64,000 bases of DNA from positions 1,860,001 to 1,924,000 of the forward strand of contig NZ_RAQK01000001.1 in assembly GCF_003610455.1 (NCBI RefSeq). The letters run 5' to 3'. The stretch comes from Sulfitobacter guttiformis. Its GTDB lineage: Bacteria; Pseudomonadota; Alphaproteobacteria; Rhodobacterales; Rhodobacteraceae. The translations under genes and the position numbers were made by a program. The notes under the pieces were generated by a model, which saw only the letters and a list, made by a program, of their open reading frames with translations, ran no database searches and was not told the DNA's origin. Shown here piece after piece: positions 8,054 through 17,931 of this stretch (within the stretch, counting starts at the first letter, position 1; each line of letters opens with the position of its first letter).

Positions 8054-11000
8054 ATGGCATATCAGACACGACAGCGCGAACCGCTACTGGACAGCAATAC
8101 GGCAGAAGCGATTGAAAAACGCGGCAAGGAATTGTTGGGCATCGGGTTGGTGGTTCTGGGCGTGATGGCTGCCATGATGATCGGCAGTTACACCCCTGAT
8201 GATCCAAACTGGATGCTGGCGACTGATGCGCCTGCCCAAAACTGGCTTGGGCGGATGGGCGCATCGTTGGCTGCTCCCTTGTTCATGATTGTGGGTTGGG
8301 GCGCATGGGGGCTGGCGGTTGTATTGCTGGTCTGGGGTGTACGTTTTGCGCTGCACCGCGGTCAGGAACGGGCGATGGGCCGTTTAATTTTCGCCCCGAT
8401 TGCTGTAGCTCTTGGTGCTATCTATGCCGCTACTCTGACGCCAGATGCCGAATGGCTGCAAACCCACAGCTTCGGCTTGGGTGGCCTGTTCGGTGATACG
8501 ATTATGGGTGTGATCCTGACCTTGCTGCCGATCGGATCTACCTTCACGGTCAAGCTCATGTCGCTTGTGATGGGTGTGGGGATCCTTGCCCTTGGCGCCT
8601 TTGTCCTGGGTTTCACGAAGTCTGAATTGACGCGGTTTGCACGCTTTTTGCTGGTCGGGACGATCATGGTGTATGCCGCGCTGATGAATGTTTTGGGCCG
8701 CAGCGCCACCGGAGCGGTGGCCGCCGCACAAGGATTGCAGGCGAAACAGGCTGTCCGCCGCCAACAGCGCCGCGCAGAGCAAGCCGAAGCAAGTGTCTAT
8801 GCCGCAGAACATGCCCGCGCAGAGGTGCAAGTGGCTCCTGCGGCTTCCCGCATGCCGCGCCTGATCGCGAGCCGTGCCGCACAAACATCACAAACACCCG
8901 AATATGCCGCAGAACCGGAATATGGGGATGAGGATGGCCCGAAAACCAGTTTGCTTGCGCGTATGCCGGGCCTGATCAAACGCCCTGATGCCATGCCCGA
9001 GCCGGAGCTGGTAGAGAGGCATCACCAACCCGTATTGGAACAGGCTCCCAGCGAAGAGCGGATAAAGACGAAAATCTCGGACGTGATCAAGAGCCGAGTA
9101 CGCTCTACCAATGCGGTGCATGTGCCTGCAACATCACCTCTTACCCGTGGACGTGGGCGCGGGCCTGATCCGCTTGTACTCAACACGACCCGGGCAGAAC
9201 CGCCATTGACAGCGCGTTCCGCACAAGCGCCTGCTGCCGCTCCTTCAGTCGCGCGGCCGGTTTCCGCACCGACACCCGCTCCCATTTCTTCGATACCTGA
9301 TTATGCCGATGCCTCGCCGAACGAGAACTATGACGCGCTGACGGAGCCGTTTAACGAAGATGATGTGAACATTTTTGTTGATTCACAAATGGTTGAAGAG
9401 ACATCGCCGCAAGTCGCAGCGCCAAAACCGCTGACATTCACGCCAACGAAAATACCGGTACCGGAGGCAAAGCGCGTTGTAATGCCGATGACGCGCAAGG
9501 CAGTACCACAAAGCAAGCAAGCACAAGCCGAAGCGCAGCCTGTTTTGTCATTCGAGGACAGTCACCGTGGGTTCGAGTTGCCACCGCTCAGCCTTTTGGA
9601 ATCACCCGAAGACAGCCCGCGTCAGCACCTCAGCGATGAGGCGTTGGAAGAGAATGCGCGCATGCTGGAATCCGTACTGGATGATTACGGCGTTAAAGGA
9701 GAGATCGTCGCTGTGCGCCCCGGTCCTGTGGTCACCATGTATGAGCTCGAGCCTGCGCCGGGCCTCAAGGCGAGCCGCGTAATCGGCCTTGCTGATGATA
9801 TTGCACGCTCGATGGCGGCACTCTCGGCACGTGTCTCGACTGTTCCGGGCCGGTCTGTCATCGGGATCGAGTTGCCCAACGAGCACCGCGAGAAAGTTGT
9901 GCTGCGCGAAATATTGTCCTCACGTGATTTCGGCGACGGTAACCAGAACCTGCCGCTGGCACTGGGTAAGGATATCGGCGGAGAGCCTGTGGTGGCCAAC
10001 CTTGCGAAGATGCCACACCTGCTGATTGCGGGGACCACGGGTTCGGGTAAGTCGGTTGCGATCAACACTATGATCCTGTCGCTGCTATACAAGCTTAGCC
10101 CCGAAGAATGTCGCATGATCATGATCGATCCCAAGATGCTGGAACTGTCGGTATATGACGGCATCCCGCATCTGCTCTCTCCCGTTGTGACGGATCCTAA
10201 AAAGGCTCTTGTGGCGCTTAAGTGGACCGTGGGCGAGATGGAAGACCGCTACCGCAAGATGTCCAAGATGGGCGTGCGCAATATCGAGGGCTATAACGGT
10301 CGGGTGAAGGAAGCGCTGGCCAAAGGAGAGATGTTCTCACGCACTGTCCAGACAGGATTTGACGATGACACGGGTGAGCCGATTTTCGAGACCGAAGAGA
10401 ACACACCTGTCAAGCTGCCCTATATCGTCGTGATTGTTGACGAAATGGCGGACTTGATGATGGTCGCGGGCAAGGAGATCGAGGCCTGCATCCAGCGTCT
10501 GGCACAGATGGCGCGGGCCTCTGGTATCCACCTGATCATGGCCACACAACGCCCCTCTGTTGATGTGATCACCGGCACGATCAAAGCGAACTTTCCAACA
10601 CGGATCTCGTTTCAGGTTACGTCCAAGATCGACAGTCGAACCATTCTGGGCGAAATGGGCGCCGAGCAACTTCTGGGCATGGGTGACATGCTGTATATGG
10701 CGGGTGGCTCCAAGGTGATCCGCTGTCACGGTCCATTTGTCAGCGATGAGGAGGTTGAGGAAATCGTCAACCACCTCAAGCAATTCGGCGAACCTGAATA
10801 TGTCTCGGGCGTTGTCGAAGGGCCGCCAGAGGACACGCAGAGCGATATAGACAGCGTGCTGGGTCTGAACACTGGCGGAAATACCGATAGCGAGGATGCG
10901 CTCTACGATACTGCAGTCGCGATTGTAACCAAGGATCGCAAATGCTCGACTTCGTACATTCAACGAAAGCTCGCAATTGGCTATAACAAAGCTGCCCGTC

Positions 11001-11086
11001 TGGTTGAGCAAATGGAGGATGAAGGACTTGTTTCTCCAGCCAACCATGTGGGCAAACGCGAGATACTTGTGCCGGAGCAGGGCTAA
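8054..11086 (+). CDS. ftsK: DNA translocase FtsK
   Basis: A 1010-residue FtsK/SpoIIIE protein of the usual length. Residues about 25-220 hold four membrane segments that anchor it at the septum. A long, low-complexity Pro/Ala/Gln-rich linker follows (about 225-500). The RecA-like motor has Walker A GTTGSGKS near 660 and Walker [10 protein letters not shown] near 793. The last 65 residues form the winged-helix gamma domain that reads KOPS sites ([11 protein letters not shown] to GKREILV). It pumps chromosome termini across the division septum and activates XerCD. It probably forms a transcription unit with the DapC-like gene, and a strong terminator follows. Confidence 0.97.
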   Translation: MAYQTRQREPLLDSNTAEAIEKRGKELLGIGLVVLGVMAAMMIGSYTPDDPNWMLATDAPAQNWLGRMGASLAAPLFMIVGWGAWGLAVVLLVWGVRFALHRGQERAMGRLIFAPIAVALGAIYAATLTPDAEWLQTHSFGLGGLFGDTIMGVILTLLPIGSTFTVKLMSLVMGVGILALGAFVLGFTKSELTRFARFLLVGTIMVYAALMNVLGRSATGAVAAAQGLQAKQAVRRQQRRAEQAEASVYAAEHARAEVQVAPAASRMPRLIASRAAQTSQTPEYAAEPEYGDEDGPKTSLLARMPGLIKRPDAMPEPELVERHHQPVLEQAPSEERIKTKISDVIKSRVRSTNAVHVPATSPLTRGRGRGPDPLVLNTTRAEPPLTARSAQAPAAAPSVARPVSAPTPAPISSIPDYADASPNENYDALTEPFNEDDVNIFVDSQMVEETSPQVAAPKPLTFTPTKIPVPEAKRVVMPMTRKAVPQSKQAQAEAQPVLSFEDSHRGFELPPLSLLESPEDSPRQHLSDEALEENARMLESVLDDYGVKGEIVAVRPGPVVTMYELEPAPGLKASRVIGLADDIARSMAALSARVSTVPGRSVIGIELPNEHREKVVLREILSSRDFGDGNQNLPLALGKDIGGEPVVANLAKMPHLLIAGTTGSGKSVAINTMILSLLYKLSPEECRMIMIDPKMLELSVYDGIPHLLSPVVTDPKKALVALKWTVGEMEDRYRKMSKMGVRNIEGYNGRVKEALAKGEMFSRTVQTGFDDDTGEPIFETEENTPVKLPYIVVIVDEMADLMMVAGKEIEACIQRLAQMARASGIHLIMATQRPSVDVITGTIKANFPTRISFQVTSKIDSRTILGEMGAEQLLGMGDMLYMAGGSKVIRCHGPFVSDEEVEEIVNHLKQFGEPEYVSGVVEGPPEDTQSDIDSVLGLNTGGNTDSEDALYDTAVAIVTKDRKCSTSYIQRKLAIGYNKAARLVEQMEDEGLVSPANHVGKREILVPEQG

Positions 11087-11110
11087 CCTCCACCATCGGC
11101 ACCTTCGGTA

Positions 11111-11145
11111 AATGGCTCTCTTTCTCAGAAGAGAGCCATTTTTTT
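11111..11145 (+). terminator. Intrinsic terminator after ftsK
   Basis: A perfect 12-bp stem, AATGGCTCTCTT (11111-11122) with AAGAGAGCCATT (11129-11140), has a 6-base loop and continues into T residues to 11145. It separates ftsK from lolA transcription. Confidence 0.9.
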
Positions 11146-11293
11146 GCTTAACGTCTTTGTCGACTGGCACGTCGCCGCCGATCTACGGGGAAATTCGGGA
11201 ACATCGGCGCAATGCGCGGGGTTGATATCGCATATCAATGGCGCTGTCCCTATGTTGAGGGTAACGCAGACTAACCCAATACAGGATGATCCC

Positions 11294-11893
11294 ATGCGAT
11301 TTCTGAAAACCGTCACACTGGGCGCAGCATTTGCCCTCGCTGCGAGCGCCGTAATGGCGGATAAGCTGCCGCTCGGCAATATCAGCAGCTATCTTAATGC
11401 GATGACCACTGCACAGGGTGCATTCACCCAGATCAACGGGGATGGCACGATTTCTACTGGCACTATCTATATCAAACGGCCTGGTCGTGTGCGGTTCGAG
11501 TATAATACACCGGATACGGGCCTTGTGATTGCAGGTTCAAACACGGTTGTTGTCTACGATAAAAAATCAAATCAGGCACCGGAAACCTATCCGCTGTCGC
11601 GCACGCCGCTTTCGATTATTCTCGCCCAGAACGTGGACCTTGGACAGGCGCAGATGGTCACCGGCCACACTTATGACGGGACCGCTACGACGGTCACGGC
11701 GCAAGATCCCGAAAATCCGCAATTTGGCAATATCCAGATGAAGTTTACTGGCCCCACCCCTGAGTTGCGGCAGTGGATCATCAACGATGGAAATGGCAGC
11801 CAGACCACAGTTGTCTTGGGCGAGTTGAAGACAGGCGGCAACCTGGCCAACTCGCTATTTGATGTGGGAAGCCCGGGAACGGTAAACCGCTAA
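11294..11893 (+). CDS. lolA: Outer-membrane lipoprotein carrier protein LolA
   Basis: A 199-residue periplasmic protein. The N-terminus MRFLKTVTLGAAFALAASAVMA is a classical Sec signal peptide, cleaved about residue 22. The mature part has the LolA pattern: aromatic or charged strands such as GAFTQINGDGTISTGTIYIKRPGRVRFEY, then VVVYDKKSNQ and PLSIILAQNVDL. LolA shuttles lipoproteins from the LolCDE complex to the outer membrane. The start at 11294 is fixed by the signal peptide; an in-frame ATG at 11144 lies inside the preceding terminator. ftsK next to lolA is a conserved neighbourhood in this group. Confidence 0.92.
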   Translation: MRFLKTVTLGAAFALAASAVMADKLPLGNISSYLNAMTTAQGAFTQINGDGTISTGTIYIKRPGRVRFEYNTPDTGLVIAGSNTVVVYDKKSNQAPETYPLSRTPLSIILAQNVDLGQAQMVTGHTYDGTATTVTAQDPENPQFGNIQMKFTGPTPELRQWIINDGNGSQTTVVLGELKTGGNLANSLFDVGSPGTVNR

Positions 11894-11927
11894 GGCGTCG
11901 GGAAGTAAAAGTTCCTTGTCGAAAGCG

Positions 11928-11960
11928 AAAACGACCCCGCCGAGTGTGCGGGGTCGTTTT
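11928..11960. terminator. Bidirectional terminator between lolA and the SLT lipoprotein
   Basis: A perfect 13-bp stem, AAAACGACCCCGC (11928-11940) with GCGGGGTCGTTTT (11948-11960), has a 7-base loop and A/T-flanked arms, so it works for both converging genes. Confidence 0.92.
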
Positions 11961-11988
11961 GTTTCTGACAGTCCTGATCTAACCCGCC

Positions 11989-12573
11989 TTAACGCACGCG
12001 GCAGGCCGCAATCTGGTTGCGGTACATGTCAGCACGCGCATCGACTTTGCCGGCGACACCGACCAGCCATGGCTTGCCATTATAGCTGGCGTTGCGAAAG
12101 CCGTTATGACCCTCGTGATAGGCCAGATACTGGTTACGAGCATCCGACAGTGAAATCCCGTTCCGCTCACGGCTGAGGTTCATATACCAGCCCATGAAGT
12201 CGGTCGCGTCTGTGATGTTATCGCGCTTGGCACCATTGCGGCGCTCGGCTGCGCGGTACTCGTCCCATGTTGCATCCAATGCTTGTCCATAGCCGAACGC
12301 GCTCGACTGTCGGCCCATCGGGATCACGCCCATCACATAGCGGAACGGGGTGCGCGCATCACCGACAAATTTGCTCTCCTGATGGATCGTGGCCATCTGG
12401 ACGTGCACAGGGATACCCCATTTGCGCTCTGTCGCTTTGAATGCTCTGTAGTATTCGGGGCGCTGCTGAATGATCGTACAGGCGTTATCGAGATCCCGAG
12501 GAGGGGATGTAGGAGAACTGCCACAGCTTGCCAGCAGCAGCACGAAGCACAGTGCGCGAAGGGGTCTATTCAT
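11989..12573 (-). CDS. Lytic-transglycosylase-like lipoprotein
   Basis: A 194-residue lipoprotein. The signal sequence ends in the lipobox LLASC with the lipidated Cys at residue 17. The body resembles a short SLT / lysozyme-like fold: WGIPVHVQMATIHQESKF has a likely catalytic Glu in HQES, then AFGYGQALDATWDEYRA and NQYLAYHEGHNGF. Such proteins cleave peptidoglycan glycan strands or are remnants of that fold. It is attached to a membrane facing the periplasm, probably the outer one, since the residue after Cys is Gly rather than Asp. It converges on lolA across a bidirectional terminator. Confidence 0.82.
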   Translation of the reverse strand: MNRPLRALCFVLLLASCGSSPTSPPRDLDNACTIIQQRPEYYRAFKATERKWGIPVHVQMATIHQESKFVGDARTPFRYVMGVIPMGRQSSAFGYGQALDATWDEYRAAERRNGAKRDNITDATDFMGWYMNLSRERNGISLSDARNQYLAYHEGHNGFRNASYNGKPWLVGVAGKVDARADMYRNQIAACRVR

Positions 12574-12646
12574 CTGATCTGCTCAATTTAGTTTTTATAT
12601 ATTTGCCACAACTATAGCTGATGGATTTGAGTTTTGCAGCTAAAAT

Positions 12647-13528
12647 CTAAAGTAAAGCGGCTAAAAGAAGCGGCAACGCGCCTACCGACATGAGGGTGGA
12701 GACCACCACCAGACCCGCTACAGATTGTGCATCGGCACCATATTTTTCAGCCAACAAATAGGATGTAACAGCTACTGGCGTCGCAACCTGTAAGATCAGA
12801 ACCCCGAAAGCTGTAGGGTCAAGCGAGAAGGCGAGGCCCGCCACCCATGCAATACCCACACAAAGCATGAGTTTGATTCCCGATAAAACCACCGCGCGAC
12901 CAATCCCGCCGGGAGTGAGTCGCGCAACTGCTACGCCGAGTGTGATGAGCATCAATGGAATCGCCATTTGCCCGATCAGCTCTAGCGTATTGGTGAGGAA
13001 CGTCGGTGTTTGCCAGCCTTGCCACAAAAATAAACCGCCCAGCACAGTCGCCCAAACCAGTGGTTCGCGCAGCACTTTCCCAAAGCTACCGGCCCCCGCG
13101 ACGAGCCAGACCCCGAATGTGAATGCCCAGATCGCCATTATCGCGAATACAATAACGGCGTAGCTTAGGCCTTCTTCGCCAAAGGCAAACAAGGCGAGCG
13201 GCAGGCCCAGATTGCCTGTGTTGCCAAAGATCATAGGTGCTACGTAGGTGCGCCGATTTAATCCAGCGACGCGAACCAGTCCCCATGCCACCAGCGTCAC
13301 CGCCAGATAGGCCACAACAGAGGCAAGCGAGAGCGCAGTCAGAGCGGCGGGGTCAATGTTGGTTTTCATCAACGCAGTGAATATCAGACAAGGAACCGCC
13401 AATGTTGTGGCGAGCTGTGTCACAAAGTTAATCCGATACTCGAACCCGAGTTTCACCCATGTGAAGCCAACCCCAGCTAGCAAAAATACCGGTGCCACGA
13501 TCTCCAACACTGTCAGGGTCAAGTTCAC
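12647..13528 (-). CDS. AEC (auxin efflux carrier) family transporter
   Basis: A 293-residue integral membrane protein with about ten hydrophobic segments in two five-helix halves. The N-terminal half has FLLAGVGFTWVKLGF and the asparagine-rich turn FGNTGNLGLPLALFAFG typical of the family. The second half has the helix QMAIPLMLITLGVAVARL. Members export or exchange organic anions such as malonate, malate or small auxin-like acids; the substrate here is unknown. It is monocistronic, divergent from hspQ with only an 84-base shared upstream region. Confidence 0.88.
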   Translation of the reverse strand: MNLTLTVLEIVAPVFLLAGVGFTWVKLGFEYRINFVTQLATTLAVPCLIFTALMKTNIDPAALTALSLASVVAYLAVTLVAWGLVRVAGLNRRTYVAPMIFGNTGNLGLPLALFAFGEEGLSYAVIVFAIMAIWAFTFGVWLVAGAGSFGKVLREPLVWATVLGGLFLWQGWQTPTFLTNTLELIGQMAIPLMLITLGVAVARLTPGGIGRAVVLSGIKLMLCVGIAWVAGLAFSLDPTAFGVLILQVATPVAVTSYLLAEKYGADAQSVAGLVVVSTLMSVGALPLLLAALL

Positions 13529-13612
13529 AAACTGTTTCCTTTAATCAAGCTGCTAGTATTGGACAAAATGCACTTGTCTCATGTAGTAACCAAGGGTAGG
13601 GAGCGCATTGCA

Positions 13613-13939
13613 ATGATAAGAACCCGCGCCAAATATCATCTGGGACAAGTTGTCCGTCATAAAAAGCACCCGTTTCGCGGGGTGATTTTTGACGTCGATC
13701 CCGAATTTGCAAATACTGAAGAATGGTACGAATCGATTCCCGAGGAAAGCCGGCCCATCAAAGGTCAGCCGTTCTACCATCTGCTCGCTGAAAACGACCA
13801 AAGCTACTATGTGGCTTATGTTTCAGAGCAAAACTTGGTTGCTGATTACTCGGGTGAACCGGTTGATCATCCAGACATTCCTGACCTTTTTGGTCCGTTC
13901 GAGAACGGGACTTACCCGCTTCACTTCCAACTGAACTAA
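13613..13939 (+). CDS. hspQ: Heat-shock protein HspQ
   Basis: A 108-residue YccV-type DNA-binding-like protein. The family pattern is plain: AKYHLGQVVRHKKHPFRGVIFDVDPEF, then PFYHLLAENDQSYYVAYVSEQNL, ending FENGTYPLHFQLN. In enterobacteria HspQ is a specificity factor for Lon and affects DnaA stability. The start at 13613 follows GGGAG with normal spacing; an in-frame ATG at 13559 would add 18 residues not seen in the family. Confidence 0.9.
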   Translation: MIRTRAKYHLGQVVRHKKHPFRGVIFDVDPEFANTEEWYESIPEESRPIKGQPFYHLLAENDQSYYVAYVSEQNLVADYSGEPVDHPDIPDLFGPFENGTYPLHFQLN

Positions 13940-13984
13940 GTAGGGAGGTGCAATCGGCACCCCCCCCCCTAGCATGATTGCGCA

Positions 13985-15562
13985 CTAGTATCCCAGTGCG
14001 CAGCCGTCTTTGCGGGCGTCAGAGGCACCTTCCAAGACACCGCTTTCGTGGATCTTGATCGCCTGTGCACCGCCGATTGCTGTCCGTGGAATAGCAACCG
14101 TGTGGCCCATCGCGGACAGCTCTGCGCGGATCGCATCAGAATATCCGCGTTCCACATTAAGGGTCCCTTTGTCGGTAAACGCACGGGGCGCATCAATCGC
14201 GGCCTGCGGGTCCATTCCAAAATCGGTGATGTTGGAGGCAAAACGCGCATGGCCACAGCACTGGTACGCGCCACCCATAACGCCAAATGGCATTACCACA
14301 CGACCGCCCTGACGGATCATACCGGGAATGATGGTGTGCATCGGCCGCTTGCCGCCCTTTAGCTCGTTTGGATGACCTTCCTCAAGCGTGAAGCCGGCGC
14401 CGCGGTTCTGCATTAACAGACCGAATTTATCCGATGCGATCCCTGAGCCGAATCCATGGAAGATCGAGTAAATCAATGAGACCGACATGCCATCGCCATC
14501 AACAACTGTGATATAGATCGTATCCTTGTGCACGGCTTCGGAAATCGCCGTCGCACTTTGCATCGCCTTGGTCGGATCAATGAGTGCCGCCAGCTTTTTC
14601 GCGGTGTCCATCTCCAGCATATAATCGGCGCGTGTGGCATAGTCGGCGTCTGCAAGGAAGCGGTTGCGCGCATCATACGCAAGCTTGGTTACCTCTGCCT
14701 CAATGTGGATACGTTGTGCGCCCAACGGATCCATGCCGGCCATATCGAACTGGGAAAGCATATTGAGCATGAGCAATGCAGTTGCGCCCTGACCGTTTGG
14801 CGGGTGCTCGACCACTTCGAGGTCTTTGTACATGGCTGAAATCGGCGTTGTAGGCGCGCATGACACTGCCGCGAAATCGTCCGCTGTATGAAGACCACCC
14901 ATAGCATTGAGCGATGCCACCATATCCTCGGCTATCTCGCCGGTGTAAAAGGCGTCGCGTCCGTCTTTAGCAATACGCCGTAGCACTTCGGCCTGACCGG
15001 GTGCGCGGAAAATGTCGCCTGCCTTGGGTGCTTTGTCGTTCAGCAAATAGACGTCGCGGGCTTTGCCTTGCAACGTCCCTGCATCATTGCCCCAGTCAAA
15101 AGCGACCCGGGGCGCCACAACGACACCCTCTTCGGCATAACGGATCGCTGGTGCCAGCAGTGCGTCGAGGCCAAGCTTCCCAACCGTGTTCGATAGGTGG
15201 CAAAAGGCATCAATCGCACCGGGAAGGGTGACTGCGTGTGCTGATGTCAAAGGCACGGTTTTCTCGCCCGTGTCACGCAGATGCGCGGCATCAAGGGCAG
15301 CAGGCGCACGGCCAGAGCCATTGAGCGCATGCACCTTGTCACTACCGCCCTCTGACCAAAGTACAAAGCAATCGCCGCCGATACCGGTCATCTGGGGCTC
15401 ACAAATGCCAAGCAGTACCGCACCGGCGATTGCGGCGTCCATGGCATTGCCACCACGCTCAAGCACATCGATGGCGGCCTTGGCGCCCAAAGGATGTGAC
15501 GTGGCGCACATGCCACCCGTTGCCAGAACCGGCGACCGGCCGGGGAATTGGAAATCACGCAT
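13985..15562 (-). CDS. ggt: Gamma-glutamyltransferase family protein
   Basis: A 525-residue Ntn-hydrolase of the gamma-glutamyltranspeptidase family. The N-terminal domain has GGNAMDAAIA and GIGGDCF. The autocleavage region HKDTIYITVVDGDGM supplies the nucleophilic Thr that becomes the new N-terminus of the small subunit. The small subunit then carries NRGAGF, PNELKGGKRPMHTI and GVMGGAYQ. No clear signal peptide is seen, which suggests a cytoplasmic form, as for many alphaproteobacterial members that act on glutathione or gamma-glutamyl intermediates. The start at 15562 (MRDFQF) is supported by GAGG upstream; an ATG at 15577 has no ribosome site. Confidence 0.88.
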   Translation of the reverse strand: MRDFQFPGRSPVLATGGMCATSHPLGAKAAIDVLERGGNAMDAAIAGAVLLGICEPQMTGIGGDCFVLWSEGGSDKVHALNGSGRAPAALDAAHLRDTGEKTVPLTSAHAVTLPGAIDAFCHLSNTVGKLGLDALLAPAIRYAEEGVVVAPRVAFDWGNDAGTLQGKARDVYLLNDKAPKAGDIFRAPGQAEVLRRIAKDGRDAFYTGEIAEDMVASLNAMGGLHTADDFAAVSCAPTTPISAMYKDLEVVEHPPNGQGATALLMLNMLSQFDMAGMDPLGAQRIHIEAEVTKLAYDARNRFLADADYATRADYMLEMDTAKKLAALIDPTKAMQSATAISEAVHKDTIYITVVDGDGMSVSLIYSIFHGFGSGIASDKFGLLMQNRGAGFTLEEGHPNELKGGKRPMHTIIPGMIRQGGRVVMPFGVMGGAYQCCGHARFASNITDFGMDPQAAIDAPRAFTDKGTLNVERGYSDAIRAELSAMGHTVAIPRTAIGGAQAIKIHESGVLEGASDARKDGCALGY

Positions 15563-15659
15563 TGCAAACAGCCTCATTCAATCAATCATTAAGCGGAGCC
15601 TAGTGCGTTACTTTGGTCGTGCCAATGCGAATGACGCTAATTTGTGGGGGATGTTAGTG

Positions 15660-15706
15660 CTCCGGCGCCGCGTACTGGGTGGGGGCAATAAAACGCGACG
15701 CCGGAG
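15660..15706 (+). other. Hairpin overlapping a Shine-Dalgarno sequence and a 15-codon ORF
   Basis: CTCCGGCG (15660-15667) pairs perfectly with CGCCGGAG (15699-15706), with a further CGCG/CGCG pairing inside. The 3' arm contains GGAG of a strong GGAGG site (15703-15707). This precedes an ATG at 15715 opening a 15-residue reading frame that stops at 15762 (starts MQLQETLCR). No function is known; a leader peptide or riboregulated small ORF is conceivable, but neighbouring genes are on the other strand. Confidence 0.25.
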
Positions 15707-15816
15707 GAAGCTATATGCAGCTACAAGAAACGTTATGCCGTTCAAGCATGGCAAGAATGTGATGCAGGCGCGGCATGTTTGGGGAGATGTAGTGGCCATT
15801 CAGCGCACCGCGTATC

Positions 15817-16272
15817 TCAGACCCCGACCCGCAACTGCAAGCTAAGATGGTTCGCCCTCCCAATGCGGGAATAGTGGACCTCCGTCGCCAGCGCGTAGAT
15901 CATGAACCAGCCAAACCCCCCCTCGGGAATATCATTGCGAGGGACATCCAGATCGGGGGCTAATGGAATAGGGGCTGTGCCCATTGGCATCGGCGCCCCG
16001 CAGTCAATAAGCGTCAAACGAAGGCCGGTTGCGCTGTGACATCCCTGAATCTCAATTGTGGTCTGTCCATGCATGGCGGCGAGTGCATGCTCGACCACGT
16101 TATTAAGCGCTTCCGCAAGGACCAGTTCGACTGTCCCTGTTTCGTCGCTGCTGAGATTTAGTGGCTCAAGGCAGGCCATCGCCTCTGCAAGGCCGTCGCG
16201 TACATCACCCTCGGCACCCCCGAGTTTCACGCTAAAGGGAGGGAAGTCAGCCAATAGAGCACCTCCTAACAT
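15817..16272 (-). CDS. RsbW-like anti-sigma-factor kinase (HATPase_c_2)
   Basis: A 151-residue GHKL-type ATPase of the serine-kinase anti-sigma class. The N-box is EALNNVVEHA (about 75-84), the G1-type element is IDCGAPMP and the G2-type element is EGGFGWFMI. These three pockets bind ATP-Mg. In known systems such a kinase phosphorylates a STAS partner and sequesters a sigma factor or other effector. Its STAS partner is the gene directly upstream (16279-16617), separated by 6 bases, so the two form an operon. No sigma factor or PP2C phosphatase is adjacent. Confidence 0.85.
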   Translation of the reverse strand: MLGGALLADFPPFSVKLGGAEGDVRDGLAEAMACLEPLNLSSDETGTVELVLAEALNNVVEHALAAMHGQTTIEIQGCHSATGLRLTLIDCGAPMPMGTAPIPLAPDLDVPRNDIPEGGFGWFMIYALATEVHYSRIGRANHLSLQLRVGV

Positions 16273-16278
16273 GTGTCG

Positions 16279-16617
16279 TCATGCCCGAAGGTCTGCTAGG
16301 GCCGCTTCTACAGTTGCAAAGACGCCAAAGACTGAATTCATCCGTGTCAGTCGAAAAACCTTGTCTACCGCAGGCGTAAGCCCAGCGAGAACAAGTTTGC
16401 GGTCAGGGGCAAGATTTTTCATCGCGGCAACGATAGCGCCGAGGCCACTTGAGTCGATAAAATGAACATGGTTGAGATCGAGAAGAACGGTATCGGTTCC
16501 GCCTTCGGTCGCGTCGCGCATCCGGTCCTTGAACGCCAATGCAACGGCAGCATCAATCCGTGGTTCTTGTACGGTGACAATCTGAAGGCCCGGTTCTGTT
16601 GAGCTGGTGAGTTCCAT
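16279..16617 (-). CDS. STAS-domain anti-anti-sigma factor (RsbV/SpoIIAA-like)
   Basis: A 112-residue single-domain STAS protein. The phosphorylation loop is LNHVHFIDSSGLGAIV, with the conserved Asp-Ser-Ser-Gly and the serine expected to be phosphorylated by the RsbW-like kinase just downstream. The start at 16617 (MELTSSTE) follows a CAGGAAT ribosome site; an ATG at 16689 would add 24 atypical residues. The gene begins an operon that includes the kinase, divergent from the thiolase. Confidence 0.88.
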   Translation of the reverse strand: MELTSSTEPGLQIVTVQEPRIDAAVALAFKDRMRDATEGGTDTVLLDLNHVHFIDSSGLGAIVAAMKNLAPDRKLVLAGLTPAVDKVFRLTRMNSVFGVFATVEAALADLRA

Positions 16618-16706
16618 GATATATTCCTGCAAGGATTGCGTGCGACCCCTTGTTAAAGCCAAATAGATAAGAAGGTGTAAGCGCACCAAAAAGAGGAGAA
16701 GCGGAA

Positions 16707-17879
16707 ATGCAAAAAGTCGTTATCGCAGGGGCGTCACGCACGCCTATGGGTGGATTTCAGGGCGCGTTTGCCGATATGACGGCAGCCCAGTTGGGTGGCG
16801 CCGCGATCCGCGCGGCACTGGAGGGTGCTGGTGCCGTTGTCGTCGAAGAGGTCATAATGGGCTGCGTTTTGCCCGCGGGTCAAGGCCAGGCACCTGCACG
16901 CCAGGCAGGATTTGCAGCGGGTCTGGGGGAGGAGGTGCCTGCAACGACACTCAATAAAATGTGCGGCAGCGGCATGAAAGCCGCGATGATAGCCTATGAC
17001 CAGATCGCGCTTGGGTCTACGGGTGTGATCGTAGCAGGCGGCATGGAAAGTATGACAAACGCGCCATATGTCTTGCCAAAAATGCGCGGTGGTGCACGGC
17101 TCGGTCATGCCGCTGTGGTTGACCACATGTTTCTGGACGGACTGGAAGATGCCTATGACAAGGGCCGCCTCATGGGAACATTTGCAGAGGATTGCGCAGA
17201 GGAGTTCCAATTTACCCGCGCGGTGCAGGACGAATACGCCCTCACCTCACTGAGCCGTGCGCTGGAGGCTCAAAAAAGCGGTGCTTTTGCAGATGAGATT
17301 ACTTCCGTGACTGTGAGTTCCCGCAAGGGCACAGTTACAATTGGTAGCGACGAGCAACCGGCCAGTGCACGTCCAGATAAAATACCACTCTTGAAACCGG
17401 CCTTCCGCGAAGGCGGTACGGTGACAGCAGCTAACTCGTCCTCGATCTCGGATGGGGCAGCGGCACTTGTCCTTGCGTCCGAAGCAGCGGCTCAGGCACA
17501 GGGGCTCACAACTCGCGCTCGTGTTATGGGCCACGCAAGTCACGCACAGGCGCCGGGCCTGTTTACAACCGCTCCGGTGCCCGCAGCGCAAAAGTTGCTT
17601 CAACAAATAGGCTGGAAAAAAGAAGATGTAGATCTGTGGGAGGTGAATGAGGCCTTCGCCGTTGTGCCGCTGGCCTTCATGCGCGAAATGGGCATCGACC
17701 ATGAAAAGGTGAACGTGAATGGCGGCGCTTGTGCACTGGGCCATCCAATTGGCGCGTCGGGGGCACGAATCATCGTTACCCTGCTGAATGCATTGGAAAA
17801 GCGCGGGCTGAAGCGCGGGATTGCCGCCATCTGCATCGGCGGAGGCGAGGGCACAGCCATCGCGATCGAGTTGCCCTGA
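16707..17879 (+). CDS. Acetyl-CoA acetyltransferase (thiolase)
   Basis: A 390-residue thiolase, normal length for the biosynthetic or degradative acetoacetyl-CoA class. The acyl-accepting Cys86 is in [10 protein letters not shown]. The catalytic His is in [14 protein letters not shown] near 345, and the second Cys is in [10 protein letters not shown] near 375. The enzyme condenses two acetyl-CoA to acetoacetyl-CoA or runs in reverse during ketone, PHB or amino-acid breakdown. No phaB or other partner lies next to it, so the pathway is open. The GAGGAG site at 16693-16698 supports the start. Confidence 0.93.
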   Translation: MQKVVIAGASRTPMGGFQGAFADMTAAQLGGAAIRAALEGAGAVVVEEVIMGCVLPAGQGQAPARQAGFAAGLGEEVPATTLNKMCGSGMKAAMIAYDQIALGSTGVIVAGGMESMTNAPYVLPKMRGGARLGHAAVVDHMFLDGLEDAYDKGRLMGTFAEDCAEEFQFTRAVQDEYALTSLSRALEAQKSGAFADEITSVTVSSRKGTVTIGSDEQPASARPDKIPLLKPAFREGGTVTAANSSSISDGAAALVLASEAAAQAQGLTTRARVMGHASHAQAPGLFTTAPVPAAQKLLQQIGWKKEDVDLWEVNEAFAVVPLAFMREMGIDHEKVNVNGGACALGHPIGASGARIIVTLLNALEKRGLKRGIAAICIGGGEGTAIAIELP

Positions 17880-17931
17880 CAGCCGCTTTAATCAATTTTC
17901 CTAACGCTCACTCCAAAGAAGTACCAAAATC

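Noticed and set aside
10337..11170. 277-codon open frame on the minus strand opposite ftsK
   Set aside because: Lies over the FtsK motor and gamma domain and crosses the ftsK terminator; no recognisable protein.
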